Positions 12,901 through 27,900 of a DNA stretch of 64,000 nt are shown piece by piece. Where the stretch lies: NCBI RefSeq assembly GCF_001522545.3, contig NC_031768.1:442051-506050 (forward strand), written 5' to 3'. The translations under genes were made by a program, and so were the position numbers. How positions within the stretch are numbered: the stretch's first letter is position 1; each line of letters starts with the position of its first letter. The notes beneath the pieces are model-generated. The model was not told the DNA's origin, made no database searches, and saw only the letters and a program-made list of their open reading frames with translations. Source of the DNA: Parus major. Its lineage: Eukaryota > Chordata > Aves > Passeriformes > Paridae.

Positions 12901-15900
12901 GAGGAGCCGCACTGCCCCTGAGGCACGCTCCACGACAAAGGTGCCCTCACCCCCTGACACCAGCTCAAAGGTCACCTGTCCATTGGCACCACTGTCACGG
13001 TCCTCGGCCTGCACGCTGTAGACTGTAGTCCCAGGTTCTGTGGCCTCTGGCAGCAAGATGGAGTCGGAGGGAGCTGGGAATGCTGGCACGTTATCATTCA
13101 CGTCTGATACGGAGATCTTCACACGTGTGCTGCTGTAGGCAGGGGGTGAACCGCTCCGGGCCTGGACATCCAGGATGAGAACTGACTGGGACTCGTGATC
13201 CAGAGGCAGGCTGGTGCGGAGCTGCCCCGAGGCTGAGTCAATGGAGAAATAGCCATGAGGGTCCCCCGAGGAGATGGAATAGAAGATGTCATCAGCATGA
13301 CCTGTGGGTAAGAGACAGAAGGAATGAGTCACCTTTGAGCTGACTCCCTCAGCTGCACGGTCAGGAAGCTGTGGTCCAGGGCACTGTGCCCACGTGCAAG
13401 CACGTACAGGTGTGCAAACACACTTGTGTAAGCATAGGTGTTGAGCTGGCTGCACACTCAGATGTGAGTGTGTGGAGCTCTCAGAGCAGGGCCACTCCGT
13501 GAGGAAGTGTGGTGGATGCTGGAGCTCAAGGATGGTGTGGGGACAGGGAAAGTGGCAACATGCAAAAGGGACAAGCCCATACCCGGTGGGTTCTGGGCCT
13601 GGACAGCCCCGACGCTGGCACCCTGTGGCATGTCCTCAGGCACAATGAAGAAATACTGAGCTTGTTCGAAGACAGGGGGTGAGACTGTGCCCTCCACGAT
13701 GCTGATGTTCACCCGGGCATTCGGCTGTGCCTGCAGGCCCCCCCCATCCTGAGCAGAGATCACCAGCTGCACCAGGGTGTTGGCTTTGCCACTCAGAGAC
13801 CATGACAAAGAGATGACACCTGAGGAAGAAAGTCATTGATGAGGCATTGTGCTGCACCCCTGGCACCTGGCACCAGGGGACAGGCCAAACTTTAAGCTGA
13901 AAAAGACAGACTAGAAGAGGCAGGTAACAGCATGCATCACAGGGGGAACCGACCACGGAGGAGCTGGAGTGAATGAGTGGAGCCCTCTCTGGAGAGCCTC
14001 CTCAAATCCTCCACACTTAATCTCACACCCAGCTCTGAGGCAAGCACTAGTACAGGCTGTGGGACATGAGCCAGAAAGCAGGTCTTGGGAGAGGGAAAGG
14101 AAGGGAGAAGGCTCCCAGTCTGGGGCACAGGGTGAGTGTCAGAACACAGCAAGTAGGCCCTGGGCAGGCAGGGAGGCTCTGGGAGGGGTTTTAAGTGAAG
14201 TACCATAATTGATAGGCCCTACATAGGAGGTGGCCCTGCATTAGGAGGGCTGGTAGGGCTTGTCCAGTCACCTGCTGGGAGCTTGAGAACAAGCACTTTT
14301 CTGTCCCCCAATGTACTTTTTTGTCATGCTGAGAGCCCCTGGTACCACACACCCATGCACTCACTTCCCCAGCAGAAACTGCTCTGGCTTCAAGCAGATG
14401 CAGCCAACGAGAACAGTGGGATCAAGAGTGACAGAGTTATAGAGGAGAGTTAACTGAGCTGGGGAAGAGGGAATTGGCAGGGACAAGAAAGGAAGCAGGA
14501 TACAGCTTGACAGGGCGAAGCATCAGCACACAAAGGCACAGTGAGTCGGGGATGGGGAATGGGGAGAAGGAAGACAGGACAAATGAAGAACAGAACAGGG
14601 AGCAGAAACAAAAAAGTCAGGGACTGAGTCTGGGAAGAGGTTACCAGAGGCTGAGAAGTTTAGCGGGGAAAGTTGTGGCAGGGACAGGAGACAGACTACA
14701 CTGCTGAGTTGGCCAAGCAGTGACACTCAGGCTGGTTTTGACACCTCCCACATCACAGTGCTCCAACTGCTGCCTGCTCTGGCTGCCTACCAGCTCTCAC
14801 CTGTGTCCTTGTTGAGGGAGAAGAGCGGGGGCGAGTTTCCCAGGACGATGCGGTACGTCACTCTCCCATTCAGCCCCTCATCCTTGTCGTGGGCGGTGAC
14901 ACGCAGCACAGCTGTCCCTGGCATGCTCTGTGTGCTGATGCTGGCAGCGTACTCCAGCGGGTAAAACACTGGCCGGTTGTCATTCATGTCCTCCAGGAAC
15001 ACCTTCACATACACCATGGAGTTCAGGCCGCCCTGGGGAGGCAGCAGATCAGAGACAGGGCAAGGACAGCAGCATCCCCTGCACAGTGCTGGCTCAGCAA
15101 CACTGCACATGCAGCCTTGCTAGCACTCACCCCATCCACAGCAGTGATGGTGAAGTCGTAGGCAGATGTGCCCTCGTCACGGTCCAGGGGCTGCACCGTG
15201 CACAGCTGCCCCGAGTGCTTGTCAATGCTGAACTGTGTGGGGACAATGCTGCCGATGCCAGAGCCAATGGAGTAGGAAAGGGAGCCAAATGCACCACTGT
15301 CCGCATCTGTGGCTGTCACCTGTGTGAGGGAAGGCACCACCTGAACAGAACAGACCACCAGCCAGACTCAGCCCAGCACCACCTCCACACCACAATGCCA
15401 TCTTCTGCTCCACGGCCACAGCCACCAAAGCATCCTCAGAGCTGGCCATCACTACGCAGTGTGACAGCAGCTGTGGCTCTTATCCCAGACCCGCCACTGC
15501 TTCTTCTGCAGGAGATGCAGCACTGCAGCAGCAGCAGCAGCCCCTGCATATCTGTTCCTTCTTTCCTGCAAAGACACTCAGGATGGGACAGAAAGAAAGT
15601 CAACCCCCGGTCACCATGGCCCTGGCTCTGTCCTGCTCTCAGAGCTCCGTGTCTAGCAGCCCCAGACACCGGGCATGAGGATGGAGGGTGGCACTGCCCT
15701 GTGACAGTCCAGTCTCGTGTTGCCTGTAGCACAAGAACTGCACCCACTATGACAAACATAGCAGGAGGATGAATGCTGCTCCCTGCTTGCCTCCCCCAGT
15801 TCCTCCTTGGGCTCCTACAGAGCTCAGGTCAGCAGAAACCAACTCCTGACTCCACATCCCTGCCCACAGCCCCTCCACCAGCTGGGAGCTCCATGGAGAG

Positions 15901-18900
15901 CTAAGCTGGGGGACAGAGCTGGGGGAAGGCAGCTGGGCCAGGCCCCGGGTGAAGTGGAGTTCAGGCCTCGTCAGCCACAGCTCCTCCCCGCAGCAGCCAT
16001 GGGGCCTCGGCTCCCGCACGAGGAGCGCAGGAACGCCACACGCGCGCCAAGTAGAGGGCCCGGCTGGGGGCTGCAAGCCCGGTCATCGGGGATGAAGCAA
16101 CGTGGGTAAGGGGACAGAGAATGGCTGTTCCTGGAGGGAACAGTCAACTGGGCAGGGGTGGGACTACCCTGTCCTGACCAGGAAGGGGAGGCAGCACCTG
16201 CAGCACCCCCACCAGCCCTGCTGCCTGTGGTCTGAGCAGCTGCCTGCAGGGAGAAACTGAGACTTCATCTCCAGTGAGCACTAAGCTCCTGCGCAGAGGA
16301 TCTGCTCCCCAACCCTGCAGCAGCTGCCAGAAGAAGCGCCATGGAACAGGATCCCCCCCCTCCCCACTCCAGCTGCAGAGCACTTGGAAACACAAGTGCT
16401 GTGACAGAACTGGGTCAGGAGGCACTTTGCGAAACTGGACCCACCTAGAGCTCACCACCTCGCTCCCTACTGCCCCAGCCCATTTTCCTGGGGAGGCTGC
16501 TCAGCAGAGAGTACAAATCTGACCTCACTGACATCGTATGTAGATTACCAGGACACTGGCTCCATGATGGCTGTCGTTATTGGGGTACAGCCTGTACCCA
16601 CACCCTGGTGTGCCTCTGCAATTCCTAGGCTCAGCTACCAGCCTCCTCCACCACTGTAGATAGACATGCATCAGAAACCGACCAGCTGCCACATGACTGG
16701 AATAGGTACAATATGGTAAACTAAGACTTCCCTTCAAAATTAACTATTTCTCACTCTGAAGGTTATCCAAAATACATGTCAGCTGTTTTAATCACTGTAC
16801 AGCAAAATGCTCTGCTGCAGAGTGAGATAGTAGCTTCAGGCTCCTTCGGCCAGGGGCTCTGATGCTTCCCCACCGTAACCATCTTCTTCTGGGTGCCACC
16901 CTTAGGAATACCCAAAGGGGGAATATCCAGCTTCCTGCCACAAGACCTGTGTCAGGTTTCAGGAACAGGGGAGCAAAAACGAGCTCTCACTATTGTATAG
17001 TGCAGCACCATCTCCCTGGCAGCTTCCTGGTACCCAGAGCCATCTTCCAGCACAGTAACTGATGGAGCCAGCAGTCTGGCATCAGAAGCAGCCTTGGCTG
17101 TGCAGCCAGGACAAGGTATCCCATGTATCTAGTGCTTCACCGCCCCATCCTGAGGCGGGACCCTCTGTGGACCACTGGTCCAACACAAAACTCTGCCCAA
17201 TACAAACCTACACAGGGTCTAAGAGAGGTCACATCACTGCTACAGTCACAACTGGAGCCCTGAACCTGGTTCTTGTCTGTCTTGGATGGGTGATGCTAAA
17301 CTGGTGCCTAGAGAAAAGCCACAGGAACAGCAAACACCTGCTGGACCAGGTGATGGTGTTGGCTGAGTTTGGGGCCTCTGGACACTTTGCTCTGTGCTCT
17401 GCCACTGTGTGCACAGGGAGGGGGGCTGTGGCTGGTGCAGTTCCCTGCCTGAAGAGCACTGATCTCCCGTGTGTGAATCCCATGGGATGGGGCTGGCTGA
17501 CTGCCTGTGGGCAGCCCACACTCAGGAAGGCCTGACACGAGACCCAGGGAGAGCAGGATCCCCTCTGCAGCTGGGTGATGCTTCCTGAGGACTCCTGAGA
17601 GACATCACAGGGGTCCACCAGCCACCAGCACCACCTCATTTCAGCTGGCATGCACTGCTGCAGACTCAGAGCACATGCAGTCTGGGACAGGGACACATTT
17701 TTAGCTGTGAGGGAAATTAGCCACCAAAAGGGCTCATTAAGGCCTGTGGTGAGTTCACCACTTCTGGAAATTTTTAAACCATGCATGGACATTCTTCCAG
17801 GAACTTTTCTAGAAGCTAATGCAGGGCAGCCCTAGACTCTGTATTTAGCATCTTCCCCAAATCTTGGATCCACAGCTGGTTTTACTGCAGCTCACTCATG
17901 AGACTCCTGATGTTTTCCTGAAAAATAGAGGGAAACGGGGTCAAGCTGCCTGTGGAACTGCCCAGGAAACTCTCCACTGGGCCTGTGCCAGTCCTGCTGC
18001 TCAAATATGTGGGAGCAGGAGCCACGGCTCTGAGCCTGACAACCCTGTCACCTCTGACTTCTCAGCAGAGCCTGCACAGCCACTAAAGGCTGATTCCTGA
18101 TCTGAAGCTGTCAAGAAGGCAGCAGTACCTGAGGAAGCCAGGATCACAGCCCCCTGGTCTCACAAAGAATTCCAATGTCCCTGCTGAGCAGGGGTGGCAT
18201 GCAGCTGGATCTGCTGTTCCCTAGAAGGGAGTACTAACTGGGGATGTGGCAGCTGGCAGTAGCTGTGACTGAAGTGGCCATGAAGCAGGAGATTCAGGAC
18301 CCTAAAGTGAGTGAGGAAGAGAGGCAAAGTACAGACCCTGCACTGCAAGACAGACTTCAGCTTTTACAGGGAACTGGTTGATGGAAGTGATCTCATGGGA
18401 GGCAGCATTGAAGGCCAAGGCAGCTCAGGAAAGCTGGCAAGCCTTCAAGACAGCACACTCCAGAACAGCCCATCCCAGGGCTCAGGAAAACACAGAGACG
18501 TCAGCAGATGGCCTGGGCTAAGCAGGGGCCTCAGGGCTAAGCTGCCATGCAAAAGGTGGTGTATGCTAAGAGAACTGGGATTGTACAGCTTGGAGAAGAG
18601 AAGACTCTGGAGTAACCTAATTGTGGCCCTTTGGTCTCTGAAAAGAGCCAAGGAGAAAGATGGAGAGAGGCTATTTAAAAAGGTCTGGAAAGACAGGACA
18701 AGAGAGAACTGCTTCACGCTAACAGAGAGTAGGTTTAGATTGGATATTGGGAAGAAATTCTTCCCCATGAGAGTGGTTAGGCCTTGGCACAGGTTGCCCA
18801 GAGAAGCTGTGGCTGCCCTTGGATCCCTGGAAGTGTCCAAGGCCAGGGTGGACAGGGCTTGGAACAACCTGGTCTAGAGGAAGGTGACCCTGCTCATGGC

Positions 18901-21900
18901 AGAGGGGTAGAACAAGATGATATTTAAGGTTCCTTCCAACCCAAACCATTCCAAAATTCTTTGAGATGGGCACAGAGGCAAGATGCATAGTAGGAATCTA
19001 TAAACATTGCCTGGCATGTAAGCAGTGTGTCAGCAAAGTTTAAGCCTGAGTGTGCCAAGAAGAGCCTCTAGCACTGTGCTGGTGAAGAAAGGCCCATTTC
19101 TGAGTGTGGTCAGAGATCCACTGCTACCTGCAGCAGCAGGCCCAGGTAAGACTGGGACACTCAATGCCTCCTCCACTTCAGTCTCCATCAGCCACCCAGG
19201 CCTCCATGCTGTTCCAAAGGGCTCAGAGAGCTACCAGGGAGGAGTGAAGATAGAGTCACTATTTCTTTAAAAAGACTGATCCACATGCATCCATGAGACT
19301 CAACAGGCTGCATCAATGGATGCTGATGGAAATGGATTTGCAGGGCTGCTCTTCACATGTGGTGCAAATCAGGGGAGAAAGCTGACAAGTGGAGGAATGC
19401 AAGTACCACGTCCCACCTTCAACAAAGGCCAAAAGGATCATCTGAGGGTCTACGCTCTTATCAGCCACACTTTGAGCCCTGGGAGAATCATGGAATAAGT
19501 CTTCTTGTAGCACGTTTCAGGCCACATGAATGATCCTGGAAGGGAAGAGCCATCATGGATCAACCATCCTGTTTGCTCTCTGTGGTGGAATGATGGGATC
19601 TGGGGTAAAAGGGCTGACAGCTGTGGGTGACAATTACCTTGACTTTTGGAAGGATTTTCTGTGGATCTTCTCCCACAGTCCTCATATTCAAGGCAGGATG
19701 TTACAGTTTGGAGGACTGGGCAATCGGGTGGGTGAAAGCCAGGCTGAAGACAGGCTCAGGGGGAGAGGTTCATGAGCAGTGCTCTGCCTGGGGGCCGTAA
19801 TGAGGGAAAGGATCAGGGTGAAAGTGAGAGAGGGAATACATCTTTCTGTCAGATAATGGATGCAAATGAAAAGGCATATGCCCTTGAGACCAGATATGTT
19901 AAGGAACCCAGGGGATGACCCTGATGCTGTGTTTTTTAAAGACTTCGTTGATAGGTGTAGAAGAGGCTGCTACCATGGCAGGGTTTGGGGAACACACCTG
20001 GGGTACCTTCTACTCACTGATCAGCGTAATTACATGGGAACACAGCTGTTGGCATCTCATTCACAACTGGATTTGAAACTGGCAAGGGATGTCAAAGTCA
20101 ACAAGAAGAGCTTCTATAAGTACATTGGTGACAAAAAGAAGGCTGGGTAAAATGTAGGCCTGCAGCTGAAGGAGGCAAGGGACCTGCTGACACAGGACAT
20201 GTAAAAGACTGGAGTACTTAATGCCCTCTTTCCCTCACTCTCTAGTAAGATGGGTCCTCAGGAATCTTAGGTCTCAGAGACCAGGGCAAAAGGCATCACT
20301 GCCAGGCCCCTCACAATAATCTTTGCTCAATCAGTGTTTGGGAGGCGCCTGAAGACTGGGAAGGTAAATCTCTCTCCTATCTTTAAGAGCAAGCAGGAGA
20401 ACCCAGGTAACTACAGAACAATCAGCGTCACCTTGATCCCTGGAAAACTGATGGAGCAGCTAATCCTGGAAACCATTTTTATGCATGGGAAGGACAAGAA
20501 AATCATCAGGGGTGATGAGCAAGGCTTCCCCTAAGGACAAATCAGGCTTGATCCACATGATAAATGACTGGCCTGGTGGATGACAGAAAAGGAGTGGATA
20601 TTGTCACTAAATATCTAAATGTACACTAAATTCTTTGACACTCTCCCCTATAAGGTCCTCGTTCAGCTGAAAACCAGCTGAATGGCTCCTGTCCAGAGAA
20701 TGGTGATCAGGGGCACAATGTCTACTTGAAGGCCATTAGCTAGCAGCGTACCCCAGGGGTAAATCCTGTGTCCAGTCCTGTTCGGCATCTTCAGTAACGA
20801 CCTGGTTGATGGTGCAGTGTGTACCCTGAGCATGTTTGTTGATGACCCCAAACTGGGAGGAGTGCCTGATTTGCCAGGGGGTCATGCTGCATCTAGAGTG
20901 ACCTGGAGAGGCTACAGGGATGGATGAGAGGCTTTCTGAAGTTAAACAAGGGACGGTGCAAAGTTTTGCCCTGGGGAAGAAACAATCCCCTTCCCCAGTA
21001 TGTGCTGGGCGTCACACCACTGGAGAGCAGCTTAGCAGAAGAGGCCCCACGGGTCCTCATGGGTGCCAAGCTGAACATAAGACAACAATGTGCCCTTGCT
21101 GCAAGGAAGGAGAATGGTGTCCTGGAGTCAGGAATCAGGATGTGTGGTCAGCAGGTCAGGGAGAGGATCCTGCCCCTCTCTGCAGCAGTGCTGAGGCCAC
21201 AGCTGGAGCGCTGGCTCCTCAGCACAGGAGAGAGATGGCCATACTGGAGAGAGTCCAGTGAAGGGACACAAAGATGAAGGGACTGGAGTACCCCTCCTGT
21301 GACAAAAGACTGCGGGAGCTCAGATGGTTCAGACTGGAGAAAGGGTATCACTCATACAGGATAGAGGCAACAAGAGGATGGATCCAGGCTCTTCCCAGCT
21401 GTGCCCAGTGTCAGGATCAGAGGGCATGGGCACACACTGGAACACAGTAGGGTCCTTCTGAAGATTTGGAAGCACTTTTCCTTTATGAGGTTTCCCAGGA
21501 AAGTGGGGATGTCCTGGGCAACCAACTCTGGATGGTGCTGCTTATGCATGGGAGGGGGGTGGTTTGTACTCGATTATCTCAAGAGGTCCTTCCCAAACTC
21601 AGCCATTCTGGGATGTCCAGCTAAAGACCCTCCTGAACACCTCAGTTCCCCATTGAGTTCAAGTTGTTCCAAGAGAGCTGATCTGCTTCCCTGTCCCTGC
21701 ACGGCAGCCTTGACCACACTGGGCAGCAGCATCTGCTACCTGCCCCTCCTTCCTGCAGGTGTGGTGAGAAGGCTTTGCTGAAATGCCTTGCAGCTGGGCA
21801 GAAGAGCATGCGGTGGGAGTGCTGTCACCACCATGGAGCAGGAGATTACAACAAAGGAGAACAGCAAGATGACTCAGGGTTAGGCAGCAAGAAGCCAGAG

Positions 21901-24900
21901 CACCAGACTTTGAAAAGGAAGCGGGGTCCTGGCCAAGTGTGCCTCTCCCCACTGCATGGAGAGCTGAGAGGGCAGTGACGGGTATAGAGGCCTTGCTATT
22001 TCACACCCTCCTCCCCGTTCCCCAGCAAGACAGGAGGGACAAGTGGAGCCAAGACACAACAGACCTTTTACATTTCTCAGAGATGGGTATGGATGAAGTA
22101 CAGCCCCACACCAAGGTCCTCAGCTGCATCACCTGTGGGAGTCAAAGCTGCCTCTTCTCACAGACCCATCTCAAGCATATCACCAGAGCCCCTCGCACAC
22201 GCCTCCTGCCTTCACAGCCCTCCTGCTGACCTGTGTACCCCCTCCCAGCCCACGGTGCTGTAGAGTGATGGAGCACTGCTCAGCAGCTCAGTCCTCCATT
22301 CCCCAGCCATCCTCCCCACTCCAGCCAGCTCAGTCAGCAGGCAGGGAACTCATCTGGAGCCTAGCCACGGCTGGGGCTCTGCTGCGCACATGTTATGCTG
22401 TGGCTTTGGCAAACATCTGGCTCTGGGGCTCCCGCCCCTCTGAGTGACGGCTCTTAGTGGGAGAGGAGGGGAGGCTGGCGCCAGTGTGGTCAGCGATCCC
22501 ACGCACGGCTCCCTGCGCCTGACAGCGTGCCAGGCGTCCTGCCCTCCTGGCCCTGGCACAGCCACTGACCAGCTAAAAGCAGCCAGGGAGCGACCACGCG
22601 GCTATTTCAGGAGCCATTCCTGGCTCCGGGGCTTTGTCTCAGCCTCCAGCACACTCGGGTCTCAGGGGAGGGAGCAGGGTCAGGGTTTGGCCCGGCGACA
22701 GTCCAGCACACGTGGCCAAGGCAAGGGTCAGACCCCATGGCTACCAGAGCCCCCTGTCCGGGGAGCCCCAGCGCAGCTGCCGGCACTGCTGGCCCGCACT
22801 GCTGCATCCCCAAGGCCCCAGACACGGGCAGGAGTCTGGCTGGCAGTCCCACCCCCAGGGCCCCCACACCGCTCAGAGAAGTTGTGACTGCCCCATCCCC
22901 GGCATCCAAGTCAGGTTGGATGGGGCTTGGAGCAGCCTGGGCTAGTGGAAGGTGTTTTTGCCCATAGCAGGGCGTGGAACAAGATGGGCTTTAAGGCCCC
23001 TTCCCACCCTTCTCTGATTCTACGACAGACACAGGGCTGCCAGAAACACATGTAGCTGGGCATGGGGAGCTGGGGCTGCCAATGGCCTCCAGCACTGCTC
23101 TGAGACAGGGCAAAGCCTTTGGTTCAAAGGATGAGGGGAAGCGGGCTAACCACAGACACTGCAGGGAGGCAGGATGTGAATGGCAGGGCTGGGCAAGAGG
23201 TGAGGGAGCCTGGGAGTGCACAGCACCCTTCTGGGTGCTCAGGGACCTCCAAGCACAGGGACAGACCAAGGGAAAGAAGCATAAAGAGTGAGGTTCTGCA
23301 CCTGGGCTCCCAGGTGTCCTTGCTGGTGAAATGGCACCTGCAGCCAGGAGCTACAGGGCATAGGGAGCCCCTGGGAAGGTGCAGGAGCTGAACACGACTT
23401 GGAAGCTGGGGAGAAGAAAGGGGCAGAGAATCCTGGAGCAGAGCAGGGCTTGGAAGCTGGGCTATGCAGGGAAGAGTGCTCAAGGTGGGGGGCTTGAATG
23501 GCAGCACAGGACAGAAATGGCAGGGCCCTGGGGGGCACTGAAGCCAGAATGACACCAAGTCAAGCTGTGGGGCTAGGTTTCAGCCATGTGGAGCTCAGGC
23601 AGGGAGTGCTCAGAGAAGGTCTATGCAAAAAGATGGGACACAGATCAGCAAGATGTGCAGGAGAGAGTGGGCTGGGGTCAGCACAAGATTGAGCATGCCA
23701 GGCAGGGTAAGCCTAGGGAGCAAGGCAGAGATGGGGCCTCCAACATCAGGAGGACATGGAGCTGCTTTGGAGACAGTCTGGGTGAGACAGAGATGTTCAG
23801 CCTCAAAAAGGCTCCAGGGAAACCTCAGAGTCTCTTCCAGTGCCTAAAGGGGCTCCAAGAGAGCTGGAGAGGGACTTTGGACAAGGGCCTGGAGTGACAG
23901 GACAAGGGAGAACGGCTTCACACTGCCAGAGGACGAGGATAGATGGGATATTGGGAAGAAGTTCATCCCTGTGAGGGTGATGAGGCCCTGGCACAGGTCA
24001 CCCAGAGCAGCTGTGGCTGCTCCATCCCTGAAAGCGTCCAGCCAGGTTCATGGAAAACATGAACCCCCATGGCAGGGAGTTGGAACTGGATGATGTTTAA
24101 GGTCCCTTCCCACCTAAACCTGGGAATTGTGGGATTTCACAGGGAGCAGGGAGAGGCTGGCATGTCCCAAGGGCTATGCAGGTGGAGGAGAGCTGCCCTG
24201 GGTCACAGTGGCAAGAGTCCTAGGGGAGAAAACACCTGCGGCTGGCACTGACTAAGGGGAGTGGGGGGAACAAGAGGGAGCAGAATCTGGGAGGGGAGCT
24301 GGGGAATGCTGGTGACTGGGGCCATAGGAGGGGAGCAGGACTGGCCCTTTGGAGGGCAGCATGTGTGGCTGGGGCTGTGGATGGACAGGGGCAGGGAGCT
24401 GTGTGAGCAGGGGCAGTGGCAGAAAGAGGAGTTCTGAGGGACCTAGAGCTGAAGCAGAGGTAAGGGAAAAGGGGCAGCTGTGAGGGGGCTGGGGACTGCA
24501 TGGAGGAAGGAGGGAGCTGTTCGAGGGGGTTGGGAGGAGGAGCAGAGGATGGGGGGAGAGGAGCGTGAGGGGCTGGGGCCTCTCAGCTGCAGTGGAAAAG
24601 CTGCTGCAGCTCCAGGGGAAATGCTACTTGAATTAATCATGGCGCTGGCTGCTGTGCCAAGCCCAGGAGGAGGCTGCTGGCAGCGCAAGGAAATAACTTT
24701 CACAGGAATTTGGAACAAATGCAGCTCTTCTGGCGGTAACAACAGCACTCACCTCCCCCCACAACCTCCCCATGTACCAGCATCTCCCCCATGCCCACAT
24801 TCCTGTGTACCCCCAGATCCTCCTACATGGCAGCCTGGTCCTCAGGACCGTGATACTCTCCCTCCCCTTGTTCTGCTCCTCAGCACGCTCCCAGGCGTCT

Positions 24901-27900
24901 CCCCATTTTGCTTTGGAAAGCTTGCCTTCTCGTTTCTAAGGAGGAGGAGGAGGAGGAGGCCTGTTCCATGTCGTGCAAAGGTCTGAAAATAGGTTGATGC
25001 TAAATCCCTTGCCCTAAGAACACAAATGCAGGCAGAAATGCCCCGCTTCCTCCTACCACTTTCTTTGACCACAGTTGGTGAGCGTTCGTCCTTGTGCTGC
25101 TCCAGTGTCCAGGCATGGCTACGCTCCCTGTACCCACACAGCTGCCCCTCTGGCAGCATAACCAAGGCATCAGGATCAGCCCTCCAGACTCTCTTTTGGT
25201 AATATAGCGTCTGTGGCCTGATGCAGCCTACAGCTCTTTATCCAAATCTTCCTCCCTGGGGCACGGCCCATGGGGGTTATCCCAGTGTTATGCATTCATG
25301 CAGCACTGTCCATGAAATGTCCCATGGAATCACAAATCAGAACCAAAAACTCATCAGACTTGTTCTCAAAACCACAGAGACTCTACATTAGGTGCATTGC
25401 TGGTCAGCTTTTAATTTCTGATGCTCCCCAACATTTATATGCATGGGCACAAAGGGAGTATATAAACCCTGGTTCCAAAATCATCGATACTGGATACATG
25501 CAAGAATCAATAATCCACCATTCCATGTCATTCAGGTTGCTGTCCAATCAGCCCATGCTCACCACATGGGGTTCACAGTTTTCTCTGCCAGAGCACAGAC
25601 AATACTTGATTTAGCATGAAAAGTCAGAAAGTCCCAGAAAAACACTATCTGACCATGCATGCAGTGTGCTGGTACAGAGTCAAATGTTTAAAACAAATTT
25701 AAACCAGCAGGGTGAATTTATACCAGAGCAGTGCTTTGCATCACGGACCACAGCATTGGAACACAGTCCAGTGCCCGAAAGCTTCTGCACCATCAGCTCA
25801 TGGCGGCAGAGAGGAGCAAGGCAGCCAGCTGATGACTGTCTTCTGTTCCATTTTCTGCTGGTCTCATGTTCACTGCTACCCTGGGCTCTGTATCCACTGG
25901 TGTTTCTTTCTCATCTCAGATTTGAACAGCGAGTTTGGTATTTCCTTTGCTTCATGCTACTGTGGGACCTGACCCATAGTAAACACAAGTAATAAACAGA
26001 GAAGATGTTACGAGTTCCTTTTCCTTTCTCAGAAGCTCAGGCCAGCAGCCTGCTCTGCTCATCTCTGTTCATACCCAGACACAAAGACTGACCTGGCAGA
26101 CAGAATGGAGTCTGCAAGGGAGCAGATCATCTGCAGCAATTCTTCAGGTCTCTCCTCCTCACTCACAGGGACTCCTTCCTTCCCCACCTTTCTGTCCTGT
26201 CCATAGAGAGCAGACATCACTGTCTACAAACAGACCTGGTCCTCCCAGGGTTTTCTGCTTAAAAACGTGACCAACAGAGAAGCAAATCCACAGAGTTCTT
26301 TGCTGGCCTGGGTGACTGTCCTGTGTCCTGTACCTCATCTGGCAGGGCCTGCACTCATGAGCATTGTGTGGGTCTGGACAAAACCCAGACCTTGACAGAG
26401 ATACTTTACTGTCCTGAGGCAGGGTGAGCCCCAATAATGCCTGGAAGCCATAGAGAGACAATCAAGCAGGAGCAATGGCACAAAAGGGCTGTGGGGGCAG
26501 CACACCTGATGTGGGGAATAGTGCTCGGCACTGGTACCATGAGCCCTGGCAGCACCTCTGAAGCCTCCCTGTTTGAGGAAAACAGGGGTGGTCATGCTAG
26601 GCAGCTGTGCTCCAAGCCCAGAGCTCCCTGACCTGGCTCTGCCCAGCTCCCAGACTTGGCTGGCTCCTGCTGCATCCTTGATCAAGCCATCGGCCTGGCC
26701 AGCCTCCTTTCCCATCCTCTCACATTTCCTGGCTCAGAGGAAGCAGCAGCAGATGTGTGAGCTGTTTGCTTTGTGCCGAGGCCGCGCGGGAGTTACCTGC
26801 GCTCAGCCCAGACGTGCTGTTTCCAAACGAAACACAAGGACTAAGCCAAGACCATCGAAATGTAGCCAAGCCTTGGTCACTACCAGCTGCCAGGCCAGCC
26901 CTGTCCCTAGCAGAGCTAGGCAGCCATGCACTGGACACTCTTCTGGCCATGCCCCACAGCCCCGCACGCCCCAGCTCCTCTGCTGGGTGTGCTCTCCCTC
27001 CAGCCTGGCCCCACACTCGCAGTCAGGAGCCCAGCCGCCATCTCCGATTGCATTTCCAGAACGCCTTCCCACACGGCGAGCAGCACTGAGCAGGAAGGCA
27101 CGGACAAGGAAAGAGGGGGGCCTCCCTTTGGGGGCTGTACAGCCTGCACATGCCTGGGGCTGCCATCCTCACGCAAGGACACACAGCATCTCTGCTCTGA
27201 CCCTGGCCCTGAACCCGACCCCTTCCCCATCTCTGTCCCCAGCCCTACCCCATCCCCACCCACCTCCAACTGGGACAGTGTGTAGTGTTGCCCTGCATAC
27301 ACCAAACCCAAATCTCCCCTGACCTACATCTTCCTCCTCATCTCTCACTCACTTCTTCCGCCTAGACTTCCCTCTAATTCTACCTTGACCTGTCTCCAAG
27401 CCCCCTGATCTCCACCTTCCTACACTTGTCCCTGCCCTACATGCCTTCTCTATTCCACACCTGGCCCTTGCTCCCACCCAATTCCTCCTTCCCTCCACAC
27501 TTCTACCTCATCCCCTGCACTTACTCCCCAACAAGCCCCTCTCCAGCACTGCCACCCCACTCCATCAGTCACCTGCATGCACAGACACAGCCCCCATAGC
27601 CCATCCTCCCCAGCCCACAGCCACACCCTGCCACGCCCCACAGGGCACCCATAGATGGTTCCTTCTTGCCAGCTCCAAATTTTCCTCCAGGTTGACCTAG
27701 AAACCCTTTTTCCTGGCCAGGTCACAGGACCTCCCCCAGCCTTGTCTTATGGACCCCAGAATTCCTGTTCTTCCCATTGCCTTGGGCGCCTCTCACCAAC
27801 CTGGCGCCAGAGCTTCTTACGGTCCCAGCCAGACATCCCCGTGCCCCACACCTCCAGCAAAGACCCCAGTGACACTGGTGCTTGTCCCATTGGACAGCCT

